NCBI RefSeq assembly: GCF_041821045.1
Contig: NZ_JBGUAW010000001.1
Span: forward strand, 372,001 to 436,000
Origin: Thiohalorhabdus sp. Cl-TMA
GTDB lineage: Bacteria > Pseudomonadota > Gammaproteobacteria > Thiohalorhabdales > Thiohalorhabdaceae
Direction: 5' to 3'
Length of the DNA: 64,000 nt
The position numbers were made by a program, and so were the translations under genes. Shown piece by piece: positions 34,267 to 43,860 of this stretch; the first letter of the stretch is position 1; each line of letters begins with the position of its first letter. The notes under the pieces are model-generated. The model saw nothing but the letters and a program-made list of their open reading frames with translations, had not been told where the DNA came from and did not search any database.

Positions 34267-36126
34267 TCAGTCCGGCTCCCGTTCCGGGCTGCAGCAGTGC
34301 GGCGCCAGGACGCTGTCCTCCAGTTCCAGGACTGCGCCGCGCTCGGGTGTGGGCCGGTAGGTGGTGCAGCCCTTGAGCCCCAGGTCGTAGGCCCGCTGGT
34401 AGAGGTCCTCGAAGGCACCGAAGGGGAAGTCGGCCGGGATGTTGATGGTCTTGGAAATGGAGCTGTCCACCTGCGGCTGCAAGGCCGCCTGCATGGCCAG
34501 ATGCGCTTGCGGATCCAGCTCGGTGGCGGTGACGAAGGCTTCGGGCAGGGGTGCGTCCTCGCCGCGCTCCCGGCGCCACAGATCGTGGGCGTAGTCCTCC
34601 ACCGGGTATTCGGTGGTGGTGCCGTCCAGCTCCAGGACATGCCGCCGGAAATGGAAGGCGTAGGCCGGCTCCAGACCGCCGGAAACATTGTTGGCCAGTA
34701 GGCTGATGGTGCCCGTGGGCGCGATGGAAGTGAGGTGGCTGTTGCGGATGCCGTACTCGGTGATGCCCGTGCGGATGTCCTCGGGCAGACTCTGGACGAA
34801 GGGCGATTGCAGGTACCGCTCCCGTTCCAGAACGGCGCAAGGCCCCTTTTCCCGGGCTAGGTCCACGGAGGCGTGGTAGGCGGCGTGGGTGATGACGCGC
34901 ATGACCTCCGCGGCCTTTCGCCGGCCCGCCTCGCCGTCGTAGCGCAGACCCAGCATGATGAGGGCGTCCGCCAGTCCAGTAATGCCCAGCCCCAGCCGAC
35001 GGTTGGCGCGTTCCGTCTCCGCCTGTGCCTCCAGGGGAAAGCGGGAGGCGTCCACCACGTTGTCGAGCATGCGCACCGCAACCGGGACCATATCGCGGAT
35101 GCCGTCCAAGTCGAGCTCGGCCTGCTCGGAAAAGGGCTTGCCTACGAAGGCGGCCAGGTTCACGGAGCCCAGGTTGCAGGCTCCGTACGGGGGCAGGGGC
35201 TCCTCCCCGCAGGGATTGCTGGCGGTGATGTGCTCGCGGTACCAGAGATTGTTCCAGTGGTTGACCCGGTCCACGAACAGCACGCCCGGCTCCGCGGTGT
35301 CGTAGGTGGCGCGCATGATGCGCCCCCACAGCTCGCGGGCACCCACCCAGCGCATCACCCGGCAGGGTACCGGCCCTTCGTAACCGGGCCAGTCCCGCTC
35401 CAGCAGCTCCTCGGATCCCGCCTCGGGCTCGAGGGCCTCCGCCGGAAAGACCAGGGGCCAGGCGGCATCGTCCCGTACCGCTTCCATGAAGGCGTCGGTA
35501 ACCTGCACGGAGACATTGAAGCGGGTGAGTCGGCCCGGCTCCCGCTTGGCCTCGACGAATTCCTCGATGTCCGGATGGTCGCAGCGCAGGGTGGCCATCA
35601 TGGCCCCCCGCCGGGCGCCGGTGGAGAGGATGGTGGAGCAGGTGGCGTCCCAGATGTCCATGAAGGACACCGGGCCCGAGGCAATGGTCCGGGTGTGGCG
35701 GGTCATGGTGCCGCGCGGCCGCAGCGTGGAGAAGTCGAAGCCCACGCCGCCGCCCTGCTGCATGGTCAGGGCGCCTTCCTTGAGCGCATCGAAGATGCCG
35801 TCCATGGAATCTTCGATGCGCCCCATGACGAAGCAGTTGAACAGGGTGACCCGATGCCCCGTGCCGGCCCCGGCCAGGATCCGGCCGCCGGGGAGGAATC
35901 GGAAGCCCTCCAGGGCTTCCCGGAAGCGGGCCGCCCAGGCTGTCCGCTGGTCCGGTGCTTCCATGGCCGCCAGTGCCTCCGCCACCCTCGCCCAGCTTTC
36001 CCGTATCCCCGCCTCGCCATCGGAAGCGAAGCCGAACCGGTACTTGGTTCGCCAGATATGGCGGGAGATGTCGGCGACGAAGGGGGTGTCGCCGGTATCC
36101 CGGGGCGGGCGGGCCGTCGAGGGCAT
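34267..36126 (-). CDS. nrdJ: Adenosylcobalamin-dependent (class II) ribonucleotide reductase
   Basis: A 619-residue enzyme with no N-terminal ATP-cone. The radical cysteine is in NPCGEEPLPPYGAC; the second cysteine of that segment, 11 residues on, pairs with the early cysteine in LFNCFVMG as the redox couple. The MQQGGGVGFDFS and TGTISLLANNVSGGLEPAYAF elements are diagnostic of NrdJ. The C-terminal shuttle region ends with HCC rather than a spaced CxxC. It makes deoxyribonucleotides without oxygen, using B12. AAGGAGGCACTC precedes the ATG at 36126. Its neighbours folA and thyA fit the same pathway. Confidence 0.94.
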   Translation of the reverse strand: MPSTARPPRDTGDTPFVADISRHIWRTKYRFGFASDGEAGIRESWARVAEALAAMEAPDQRTAWAARFREALEGFRFLPGGRILAGAGTGHRVTLFNCFVMGRIEDSMDGIFDALKEGALTMQQGGGVGFDFSTLRPRGTMTRHTRTIASGPVSFMDIWDATCSTILSTGARRGAMMATLRCDHPDIEEFVEAKREPGRLTRFNVSVQVTDAFMEAVRDDAAWPLVFPAEALEPEAGSEELLERDWPGYEGPVPCRVMRWVGARELWGRIMRATYDTAEPGVLFVDRVNHWNNLWYREHITASNPCGEEPLPPYGACNLGSVNLAAFVGKPFSEQAELDLDGIRDMVPVAVRMLDNVVDASRFPLEAQAETERANRRLGLGITGLADALIMLGLRYDGEAGRRKAAEVMRVITHAAYHASVDLAREKGPCAVLERERYLQSPFVQSLPEDIRTGITEYGIRNSHLTSIAPTGTISLLANNVSGGLEPAYAFHFRRHVLELDGTTTEYPVEDYAHDLWRRERGEDAPLPEAFVTATELDPQAHLAMQAALQPQVDSSISKTINIPADFPFGAFEDLYQRAYDLGLKGCTTYRPTPERGAVLELEDSVLAPHCCSPEREPD

Positions 36127-36195
36127 GAGTGCCTCCTTCAGGGCGTACGGGCCGGATCCCGATGGGGTCGGTGGAGCTGGATCCCGCGGGCCGCG

Positions 36196-36417
36196 CTAGT
36201 CGAGGCCCGTGGAGTCTCCGGGGTCTTCCTCCTCTTCGATCATGGGCTCGTCCCCGAAGAGCTCATCTTCCTGGATCACATCCCCCTCGCTACCAAAATT
36301 ATCCTCCTCGTCATAGTTGTAGCCTCCGTCCGTCGCGCAGCCTCCCAGGGCCAGCAGGGCGGCGGCAGCCAGCAGGACGGAGAAGCGGTTTTTCCGGTCG
36401 TTCCGTTTCAGCAGCAT
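36196..36417 (-). CDS. Small acidic lipoprotein
   Basis: A 73-residue protein with a basic N-terminus (KRNDRKNR), a hydrophobic stretch, and a lipobox at LALGGC (cysteine at residue 27). The mature part of about 45 residues is almost entirely Asp, Glu, Gly and Ser, so it is highly acidic. It is likely exported, lipidated and anchored in the envelope. No family is recognised. It lies 69 bases upstream of nrdJ on the same strand, perhaps on one transcript. Confidence 0.75.
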   Translation of the reverse strand: MLLKRNDRKNRFSVLLAAAALLALGGCATDGGYNYDEEDNFGSEGDVIQEDELFGDEPMIEEEEDPGDSTGLD

Positions 36418-36876
36418 GTTTTGCTCCAGTGGGCTTGGACGGGCTGGGCCGGAGCCCGGCCCGGGGTTTCGTGCTCAGTCTGATTCTCGAACCGTTCATA
36501 CGGTTGGTCGATCCCGGACGGTCCCCATCGGACATCGGGAAATGCCCGGTCCGGCGTCCCACCCCGCCCGTCCGGCTTTGGTGCTGATTGCCATGTCCGC
36601 TAGATATTGCGCTTATGGGACGGGGTGCCGGATACGGAGGCGGCCTGTCCGTCCTAGGGAGATCCCGGTATGGCCTGACAGGGGGACAAGGGGTATCATA
36701 CCTACATAGATGAGAATGATTCCCAATAGTGTTTCCTATGGGGGACAACCCCCTGGATCGAGATGACGTTGCGTGACGACATGGGCAGGCCGGGATTGCC
36801 ACAAGGGCGTAATACGTTCCGGATAGGCTGGCAAAGCATGGAAGGCCCCACTACTGGAAAAGGGAGGGGAGCGAGA
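36418..36876. other. 459-base control region with Fur box
   Basis: The divergent gap between the lipoprotein gene and the HemS-like gene. Apart from the Fur-like site at 36709-36729 and an alternative upstream ATG for the HemS-like frame (36763, no ribosome site), I see no gene or terminator. Confidence 0.4.
36709..36729 (+). promoter_or_regulatory. Fur box upstream of the HemS-like gene
   Basis: GATGAGAATGATTCCCAAT closely follows the Fur pattern (GATAATGATAATCATTATC), with a perfect left half and the centre ATGATT. It lies about 150 bases before the HemS-like start. Confidence 0.65.
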
Positions 36877-37731
36877 ATGGATTGGACACTACCCGCCGAA
36901 ACGGCCCGCGCCGAAGAAGCAGCCGCCACGGACGGCGGGAGCCTCACCACCCGCCTGCACGGCGATCCCGCCGCCCTCGCGGAGCAATTGCCCGAGCTGG
37001 GACCGGTGACCCTCAAAGCCCAGAACCGCTATGCCAGCCATGCCATTACCGAGGCGCTTTCCCACGCCGAATGGACGGGCAACGCCCTGTGGCTCGGAGG
37101 GCGCGAGTCCGCTCTGTGGTTCTATCCTGCCCAGTGGGATTTCGCCGCCGCGGTGACCGAGGGCGGTCCGGCGGGACGTCAGGAGCGCCTGGAGTTCGTG
37201 GACCGGACCGGGGAAGCCGGGGTGCGTGCCGAGCTCACGCCTGCCAGTGCGGCCGGGGTTTTCGCCCGTCTGGTCCGCAGTCATCGGGCCCCCAACGTCC
37301 GTCGGCCCGTGATTACCGGGCGTGCCACGGCCCCGCTGTTTCCGGGCATCGCCAGGTACGCGGTGGATCCGTCCCTGATACGTGAGCTGTTGGAGACCCT
37401 GGCCGACGCCGCCATCGCCGTGCGCATCGAGCTGGGAAATCGGGGTGCCCTGCAGTCCTATACGGGACTGATCGACAATCCGCTCCCCACCCCGGAGGGA
37501 CTCCTGGTACGCGGTGCCGGTTTCCGGCTCGACCTCAGCCTGGCCGCGGTGGCCAGTGCCTGGGTGGCGGAGATGCATGTCGCCGATGGCCGGGCCCATG
37601 TGGTCGATCTGTTCGACGCCGACGGCGGTCGGGTGCTGCGCCTGGCCGGGAAACGGGTGCCGGGCTGCCCCGAGGAGCGCGCCTGGCGGACCCTCGTGGA
37701 AGCACTCTCCCCCTGCCGCTTGGCCTCCTAA
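36877..37731 (+). CDS. HemS/ChuX-like heme-utilisation protein
   Basis: A 284-residue protein related to hemin-degrading factor HemS. The C-terminal 130 residues match the HemS repeat best: IELGNRGALQSYTGLIDN, then DLSLAAVASAWVAEMHVADG, HVVDLFDADGGRVLRLAG and EERAWRTLVEAL. The N-terminal repeat is more divergent and shorter than usual (HemS is about 340 residues). Family members bind heme in the cytosol and pass or break it down for iron. The ATG at 36877 has GGGAGGGG upstream. The Fur box supports iron control. No hmuTUV or TonB receptor is in the window. Confidence 0.82.
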   Translation: MDWTLPAETARAEEAAATDGGSLTTRLHGDPAALAEQLPELGPVTLKAQNRYASHAITEALSHAEWTGNALWLGGRESALWFYPAQWDFAAAVTEGGPAGRQERLEFVDRTGEAGVRAELTPASAAGVFARLVRSHRAPNVRRPVITGRATAPLFPGIARYAVDPSLIRELLETLADAAIAVRIELGNRGALQSYTGLIDNPLPTPEGLLVRGAGFRLDLSLAAVASAWVAEMHVADGRAHVVDLFDADGGRVLRLAGKRVPGCPEERAWRTLVEALSPCRLAS

Positions 37732-37875
37732 GTACGGTCCATCCGCCCAGAATTCGCCGCCCGTGGCCCTTCCCCCGGACGCGGGCGGCGCTATATAGTC
37801 CTATGAGGAAATTCCCGTATCCCCAACGACCTACTTGATCCGTTTCGCGACCCATAAGGTCAGGATTGCTGATTT

Positions 37876-39075
37876 ATGACCCAGACCTTGATCGCCCGGC
37901 AGCCGATTCTGGATGTCCGGCAGAATGTATATGGATATGAAATCCTCTACCGGGATCCCGGCAATCCGGACAGCGCGCCCCGGGGTGCAGCGGACAAGGC
38001 CACCTCCTCCGTCCTGGTGGACCTCTTCACTAACCTCGACCTGGACCGTTTCCTGGGCGGTCACCGGCCCTTCATCAACCTCACCAAGAACACCCTGCTG
38101 CAGCTTGCCGATCACCCCGTTGGCGTGGGCAGGCTGGTAGTGGAGGTGCTGGAGAACGTGCCGGCGGACGAGGAGGTGGAAGGGGCCATCCGGCGATTGA
38201 AGCAGGAAGGGGTGGAGGTGGCCCTGGATGACTTCATGCTGGACACGGAGCATCGCCGGCTCGCGCCCCTGGTGGATTTCATCAAGGTGGATATCCGGGC
38301 CTTTTCCCGCGAGCAGCTGAGTGCCCAAGCCAAAGAGCTGGCCGGGATGCCCGCCCGGCTGCTGGCGGAAAAGGTGGAAACGCGGGAAGAATGGGAGTAC
38401 TGCCGCGAGCTGGGCTTCGAGCTCTTCCAGGGCTTCTTCTTCGCCCGGCCCGTGACTACCCGGCATCGTCGCATCCCCACCAACCGGGCTCAGGTGCTAC
38501 GCCTTGTTGCGCGCCTGCAGGATCCCCAGGTAGGGGTGGAGGAGCTGGCGGATCTGGTCAGCCAGGACGTGACCCTGAGCTATCGGCTCCTGCGGTTGAT
38601 CAACTCCGCCTATTTCCCCATCCGGGAAGAGGTGGAGACCATCCGGCGGGCCGCGGTCCTGCTCGGGATCCAGGGCCTGCGGACCTGGGTGACCTGGATC
38701 GCCCTGTCCCGGTTCGACGACAAGCCGGCGGAGCTGCGGGTGGTTACCCTGACCCGGGCGCGGATGTGCGGCCTCCTGGCCGAGGAGGCGGGGCTAGCCG
38801 AGGACCAAGGCTTCCTGGTGGGACTCTTCTCCACGCTCGATGCATTGATGGATACCTCCATGACCGAGGTCCTGGCCCATCTTCCGCTGGCCGAGACCGT
38901 GCGGGACGCCCTGATCGACCGTGCCGGGCCCGCGGGTGCACTGCTGAATACCGTGGAGGCCCACGAGCGCGGGGATTGGCTGCTCCTGGAGCAGGCCGGC
39001 TGGGAGCCGGGGCGGCTGGCCGACGCCTACGTGGAAGCCACGGAGTGGGCCGAGGAGCTAAACGCCACCGTCTAG
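37876..39075 (+). CDS. EAL-HDOD signalling protein (YuxH type)
   Basis: A 399-residue protein with an N-terminal EAL-like domain (to about residue 195) and a C-terminal HDOD domain (about 200-390). Degenerate EAL features are ARQPILD, YEILYR in place of EAL, VLEN, ALDDF, KVDIRAF, EKVET and QGFFFARP. Key metal residues are partly lost, so it probably does not hydrolyse c-di-GMP. HDOD is seen in DVTLSYRLLRLINSAYF and RRAAVLLGIQGLRTWV. Proteins of this build are regulatory in E. coli (YuxH/CdgJ-like in Vibrio). A GC hairpin (37755-37790) precedes it. Confidence 0.9.
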   Translation: MTQTLIARQPILDVRQNVYGYEILYRDPGNPDSAPRGAADKATSSVLVDLFTNLDLDRFLGGHRPFINLTKNTLLQLADHPVGVGRLVVEVLENVPADEEVEGAIRRLKQEGVEVALDDFMLDTEHRRLAPLVDFIKVDIRAFSREQLSAQAKELAGMPARLLAEKVETREEWEYCRELGFELFQGFFFARPVTTRHRRIPTNRAQVLRLVARLQDPQVGVEELADLVSQDVTLSYRLLRLINSAYFPIREEVETIRRAAVLLGIQGLRTWVTWIALSRFDDKPAELRVVTLTRARMCGLLAEEAGLAEDQGFLVGLFSTLDALMDTSMTEVLAHLPLAETVRDALIDRAGPAGALLNTVEAHERGDWLLLEQAGWEPGRLADAYVEATEWAEELNATV

Positions 39076-39114
39076 GCGGCAAGACCGCCGTTTCGCCAGA
39101 AGAGGAGGCGAGGG

Positions 39115-39684
39115 ATGCAGATTCCTCCTGAAGTGACCTTTCGCGGAATGGACCATTCCGATGCAATGGAGAACAAGATCCGGGAGCGCGCCCAGAAGCT
39201 GGAGCGCTTCTACGATCGGATCATGAGCTGCCGGGTGGTGGTGGAGGCCCCCCATCGCAATCACTACAAGGGCAAGATCTACCATGTGAGCCTGGACGTG
39301 ACCGTCCCGGGGAGCGAGCTGGTGGTCAACCGGGACCCCGGCGCCAACCATGCCCACGAGGATCCGTACGTGGCCATCCGCGACGCCTTCGAGGCCATGG
39401 AGCGCAAGCTGGAGGCGCATGCCAACAAGCAGCGCCGCGAGGTGAAGAATCACCAGCCCGAAGAGGGTTACGCCCGGGTGACCCTGATCCATCCGGACCA
39501 GGATTTCGGCATGCTGGAGTCCATCGACGGGCGCAGCATCTACTTCCATCGCCATGCCGTGAAAAACCAGCCCTTGGAGGAAATCCGTTCCGGGGACGAG
39601 GTCCGGTTCCTGGAGGAGATGGGCGAAGAGGGCCCCCAGGCCATCATGGTGCGGGTCATCGGTGAGGAGCATCCGGAGAAATAG
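39115..39684 (+). CDS. Ribosome hibernation factor-like protein fused to a cold-shock-like domain
   Basis: A 189-residue protein. Residues about 1-105 form an HPF/RaiA (sigma-54 modulation, S30AE) domain: VTFRGMDHSDAMENKIRERA, then YKGKIYHVSLDVTVPG and DPYVAIRDAFEAMERKLE. Residues about 120-185 resemble a cold-shock/S1-like OB fold (GYARVTLIHPDQDFGMLES, then IYFHRHAV and GDEVRFLEE). HPF proteins sit in the ribosome decoding centre during stress. The added RNA-binding domain replaces the dimerisation tail of long HPF. It starts 39 bases after the EAL-HDOD gene with GAGGAGGCGAGGG. Confidence 0.88.
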   Translation: MQIPPEVTFRGMDHSDAMENKIRERAQKLERFYDRIMSCRVVVEAPHRNHYKGKIYHVSLDVTVPGSELVVNRDPGANHAHEDPYVAIRDAFEAMERKLEAHANKQRREVKNHQPEEGYARVTLIHPDQDFGMLESIDGRSIYFHRHAVKNQPLEEIRSGDEVRFLEEMGEEGPQAIMVRVIGEEHPEK

Positions 39685-39723
39685 GGCATCGGGCATCACG
39701 CCACCGGATAGAGGAGTGAGGCA

Positions 39724-40716
39724 GTGGAGCGTACAGTCATCCCCGGCACCGAGATCGCGGTTTCCCGTGTCGGATTGGGCACGTGGGCCATCGGCGGCTG
39801 GATGTGGGGGGGCACCGACGAGGAGGAGTCCATCCGCACCATCCACGCCGCCTTCGAGCAGGGTATCGACCTGGTGGATACTGCCCCGGTATACGGCTTC
39901 GGCCGCTCCGAGGAGATCGTCGGCAAGGCCCTGGAGCAGTGGGGCCGCCGCGAGGAGCTGGTGGTGGCCACCAAGGTGGGCCTGGAATGGGATGACCGCG
40001 AGAACATCCGGCGGAATGCCACGGCCGACCGGATCCGCAAGGAGGTGGACGACTCGCTGCGCCGGCTGCGTACCGAGTATATCGACCTCTATCAGGTCCA
40101 CTGGCCCGACCCGCTGGTGGCGCCGGAGGAAACGGCGGAGGCCCTGTACGGGCTTTTGGAGGCGGGAAAGATCCGCGCCATCGGCGTGAGCAATTTCTCC
40201 CCGGAGCAGATGGACGCCTTCCGCCGGGAGGCGCCCCTGCACACCAACCAGCCGCCCTACAACCTGTTCGAGCGGGAGATCGAGGCGGACGTGCTGCCCT
40301 ACTGCCGGGACCAGGGCATCGGCCTGGTCACTTACGGGGCCCTGTGCCGCGGTCTACTGTCCGGCAAGATGCGGCCGGATTCCACCTTCGAGGGCGACGA
40401 TCTGCGTAATGTGGATCCCAAGTTCCAGGCGCCCCGCTACGAGCAGTATCTGGCGGCCGTGGAGCGGCTGGACGACTTCGCGCGCCGGAACTTCGGCGTC
40501 GGCGTCCTGGAGCTGGCGGTGCGCTGGCTGCTGGACCGGCCCGGCGTGACGACCGCGCTGTGGGGTGGCCGCCACCCCGATCAGCACCAGCGCCTGGCCA
40601 ACGTGCTCGGCTGGTCCCTGGACGAGGATGCCATGGAGCGGATCGATGCCATTATCCGCGAAACCGTGACGGATCCCGTGGGGCCGGAGTTCATGGCGCC
40701 GCCGGCGCGGGGCTGA
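39724..40716 (+). CDS. Aldo/keto reductase
   Basis: A 330-residue NADPH-dependent (alpha/beta)8 reductase. The active-site tetrad is visible: Asp in GIDLVDTAPVYG, Tyr in the same segment, Lys in VVATKVGLEW and His in YQVHWPDP. The C-terminal cofactor motif is in WGGRHPDQH. It belongs to the AKR11/YajO-like group acting on aldehydes or ketones; the substrate is unknown. The start is a GTG at 39724 after GAGGAGTGAGGCA. It lies 40 bases after the hibernation factor gene. Confidence 0.9.
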   Translation: MERTVIPGTEIAVSRVGLGTWAIGGWMWGGTDEEESIRTIHAAFEQGIDLVDTAPVYGFGRSEEIVGKALEQWGRREELVVATKVGLEWDDRENIRRNATADRIRKEVDDSLRRLRTEYIDLYQVHWPDPLVAPEETAEALYGLLEAGKIRAIGVSNFSPEQMDAFRREAPLHTNQPPYNLFEREIEADVLPYCRDQGIGLVTYGALCRGLLSGKMRPDSTFEGDDLRNVDPKFQAPRYEQYLAAVERLDDFARRNFGVGVLELAVRWLLDRPGVTTALWGGRHPDQHQRLANVLGWSLDEDAMERIDAIIRETVTDPVGPEFMAPPARG

Positions 40717-40797
40717 GCCCCGGGCCCGTGCGGGAACGGGACATCGCGTACTTGGGCCGGCTCCCGGCCGTTTCCCTCCGAACCGCAGGAAATTCCC

Positions 40798-41505
40798 ATG
40801 GCCCAGCCAGCCAGGCCCTTCTGGGAGGGGGTGCGTGACGTGGCCCCCCTGCTCCCCGGTGTGCTGCCCTTCGCCGTGATCACCGGCGCCACCGCCCTGG
40901 AGGCCGGCCTTTCCCCGGAGACGGCGGTAGCCATGGCGGTGGGCATCTTCGCGGGGGCGTCGCAGCTGGCCACCGTGCAGCTGGTGGAAGCGGGGGCGGT
41001 GCCCTGGGTGGTCGTCGCCACCGCCCTGCTCATCAACCTGCGCTTCGTCATGTACAGCGCCTCCCTGGCGCCGCATCTCGCCCATATGCCGCCGCTGCGA
41101 CGCTGGCCGTTGGCCTATCTCCTCACCGATCAGGCCTATGCCCTGAGCATGGCGCGCTTCCACCACCGTCCGGGGGAGCCGGACGGCCACAAGCCGTGGT
41201 ATTACCTGGGCACCGCGGTGACCATGTGGATCGCTTGGCTGATGGGCAATCTGGGCGGTATCGCCTTCGGCGGCCGGGTCCCCGCAGGGCTCTCCCTGCA
41301 GTTCGCCATCCCGCTGACCTTCCTGGCCCTGCTGGTGCCCCTACTGCGGGACCGGCCCACGGTGGTGGCCGCGGTTGTGGGTGGGGCCGTGGCGGTGGCG
41401 GGAGCCGGGCTACCCTTCAATCTGGGCCTCGTGCTCGGGGGTGTTTCCGGGATCTGCGCCGCGCTCCTGGCCGAAAATCTGCGGCCGGATCCTTCCGCCT
41501 CCTGA
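40798..41505 (+). CDS. azlC: Branched-chain amino acid exporter, large subunit AzlC
   Basis: A 235-residue inner-membrane protein with about seven hydrophobic segments. AzlC landmarks are PLLPGVLPFAVITGATALEAG, VGIFAGASQLATVQL and INLRFVMYSASLAPHL. With AzlD it exports branched-chain or similar amino acids (YgaZH in E. coli exports valine). The ATG at 40798 follows GCAGGAAATTCCC. It is followed by azlD after 14 bases. Confidence 0.92.
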   Translation: MAQPARPFWEGVRDVAPLLPGVLPFAVITGATALEAGLSPETAVAMAVGIFAGASQLATVQLVEAGAVPWVVVATALLINLRFVMYSASLAPHLAHMPPLRRWPLAYLLTDQAYALSMARFHHRPGEPDGHKPWYYLGTAVTMWIAWLMGNLGGIAFGGRVPAGLSLQFAIPLTFLALLVPLLRDRPTVVAAVVGGAVAVAGAGLPFNLGLVLGGVSGICAALLAENLRPDPSAS

Positions 41506-41519
41506 GCCCCGAGGCCCCC

Positions 41520-41843
41520 ATGGCGAGCGGCACTCTGGCCCTGATCATCCTGGTAATCGGCCTCGGCACCTTCCTCGAGCGCCTGTCCTTCATTCATCTC
41601 TCCGACCGGCTGGTGATTCCGACGATCCTGCGGCGGGCCCTGCACTATGTGCCCGCGGCGGTGCTGGCCGCACTGGTGGCGCCCGCCGTGCTCCGCCCCT
41701 CGGAGGCGGCGGCCGTGCCGCCGGAGAACTGGCGCCCGGTGGCGGCGCTGGCGGCTGCTCTGCTCGCCTGGCGCACCCGCAACATGCTCCTGACCCTGGC
41801 CGGGGGGATGGCCTGCCTTTGGCTCCTGGAGTGGCTGTTCTGA
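41520..41843 (+). CDS. azlD: Branched-chain amino acid exporter, small subunit AzlD
   Basis: A 107-residue protein with four hydrophobic segments and the AzlD landmarks GTFLERLSFI, LHYVPAAVLAALVAP and AALLAWRTRNMLLTLAGGM. It partners AzlC. The ATG at 41520 is close to the azlC stop, with GAGCCCCGAGG in between. A longer upstream frame overlaps azlC and is unlikely. Confidence 0.9.
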   Translation: MASGTLALIILVIGLGTFLERLSFIHLSDRLVIPTILRRALHYVPAAVLAALVAPAVLRPSEAAAVPPENWRPVAALAAALLAWRTRNMLLTLAGGMACLWLLEWLF

Positions 41844-41880
41844 TACGGCTTGCCCCGGCGCGCCGCATCCTTTACTGTAA

Positions 41881-41903
41881 ATGTAAATTGTTCTCATTTA
41901 CAT
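41881..41903. promoter_or_regulatory. Fur-like palindrome
   Basis: Outer arms ATGTAAAT and ATTTACAT are perfectly inverted around TGTTCTC. Read on the minus strand the centre is AAATGAGAACAATTTACA, near the Fur consensus (AATGATAATNATT). It ends 14 bases before the ATG of the 36-residue ORF. Confidence 0.55.
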
Positions 41904-41916
41904 GAAGGAGCGTTCC

Positions 41917-42027
41917 ATGACCATCGCCCGCCGTCCGCGTCAGCCCCGCCGCTCGGAGGATGCCCTGCTTGCCCTGCTCGGCCGTGAGGAGATGGCCTTC
42001 ACCTTCCTGCGCCGCTTCCTGGGCTAG
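41917..42027 (+). CDS. Small protein of 36 residues behind a Fur-like site
   Basis: A short frame, [12 protein letters not shown] followed by [19 protein letters not shown] and ending RRFLG. AAGGAG lies six bases before the ATG, and a Fur-like palindrome lies just upstream. The product is basic (nine Arg). Short Fur-controlled proteins such as HemP exist, but the HemP signature (YxLRxTRxGKLILTK) is absent. A hairpin CGGCCGGG/CCCGGCCG at 42086-42106 could end the transcript before prfC. The gene is plausible but unproven. Confidence 0.5.
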   Translation: MTIARRPRQPRRSEDALLALLGREEMAFTFLRRFLG

Positions 42028-42223
42028 CGCGGGAAGTCGGCCGGGAAACCGGGGCGGGCGGCGGAGGTCGGAGTGCCGTGGGGAACGGCCGGGACATGCC
42101 CGGCCGGTGTCGTTTATACTTCCGGGGCTGTTCCTCGCGCTCCCGCGTTGCGCCGCGGGCCGGGGAGCCGCGGAGGCAGAACACCAGCCTTCCCATTTCT
42201 CCGGACGCCGACCCAAGATCCCA

Positions 42224-43840
<1,617 letters not shown>

Positions 43841-43860
43841 CTCCCGGCGCAGGGGATCGC

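Noticed and set aside
37755-37790. Terminator after the HemS-like gene
   Set aside because: There is a nine-base stem CGCCGCCCG/CGGGCGGCG but a long loop and no T-run, so it is mentioned only as a hairpin.
41917-42027. HemP heme-uptake small protein
   Set aside because: The conserved C-terminal LRxTRxGKLILTK signature is absent in all three forward frames.
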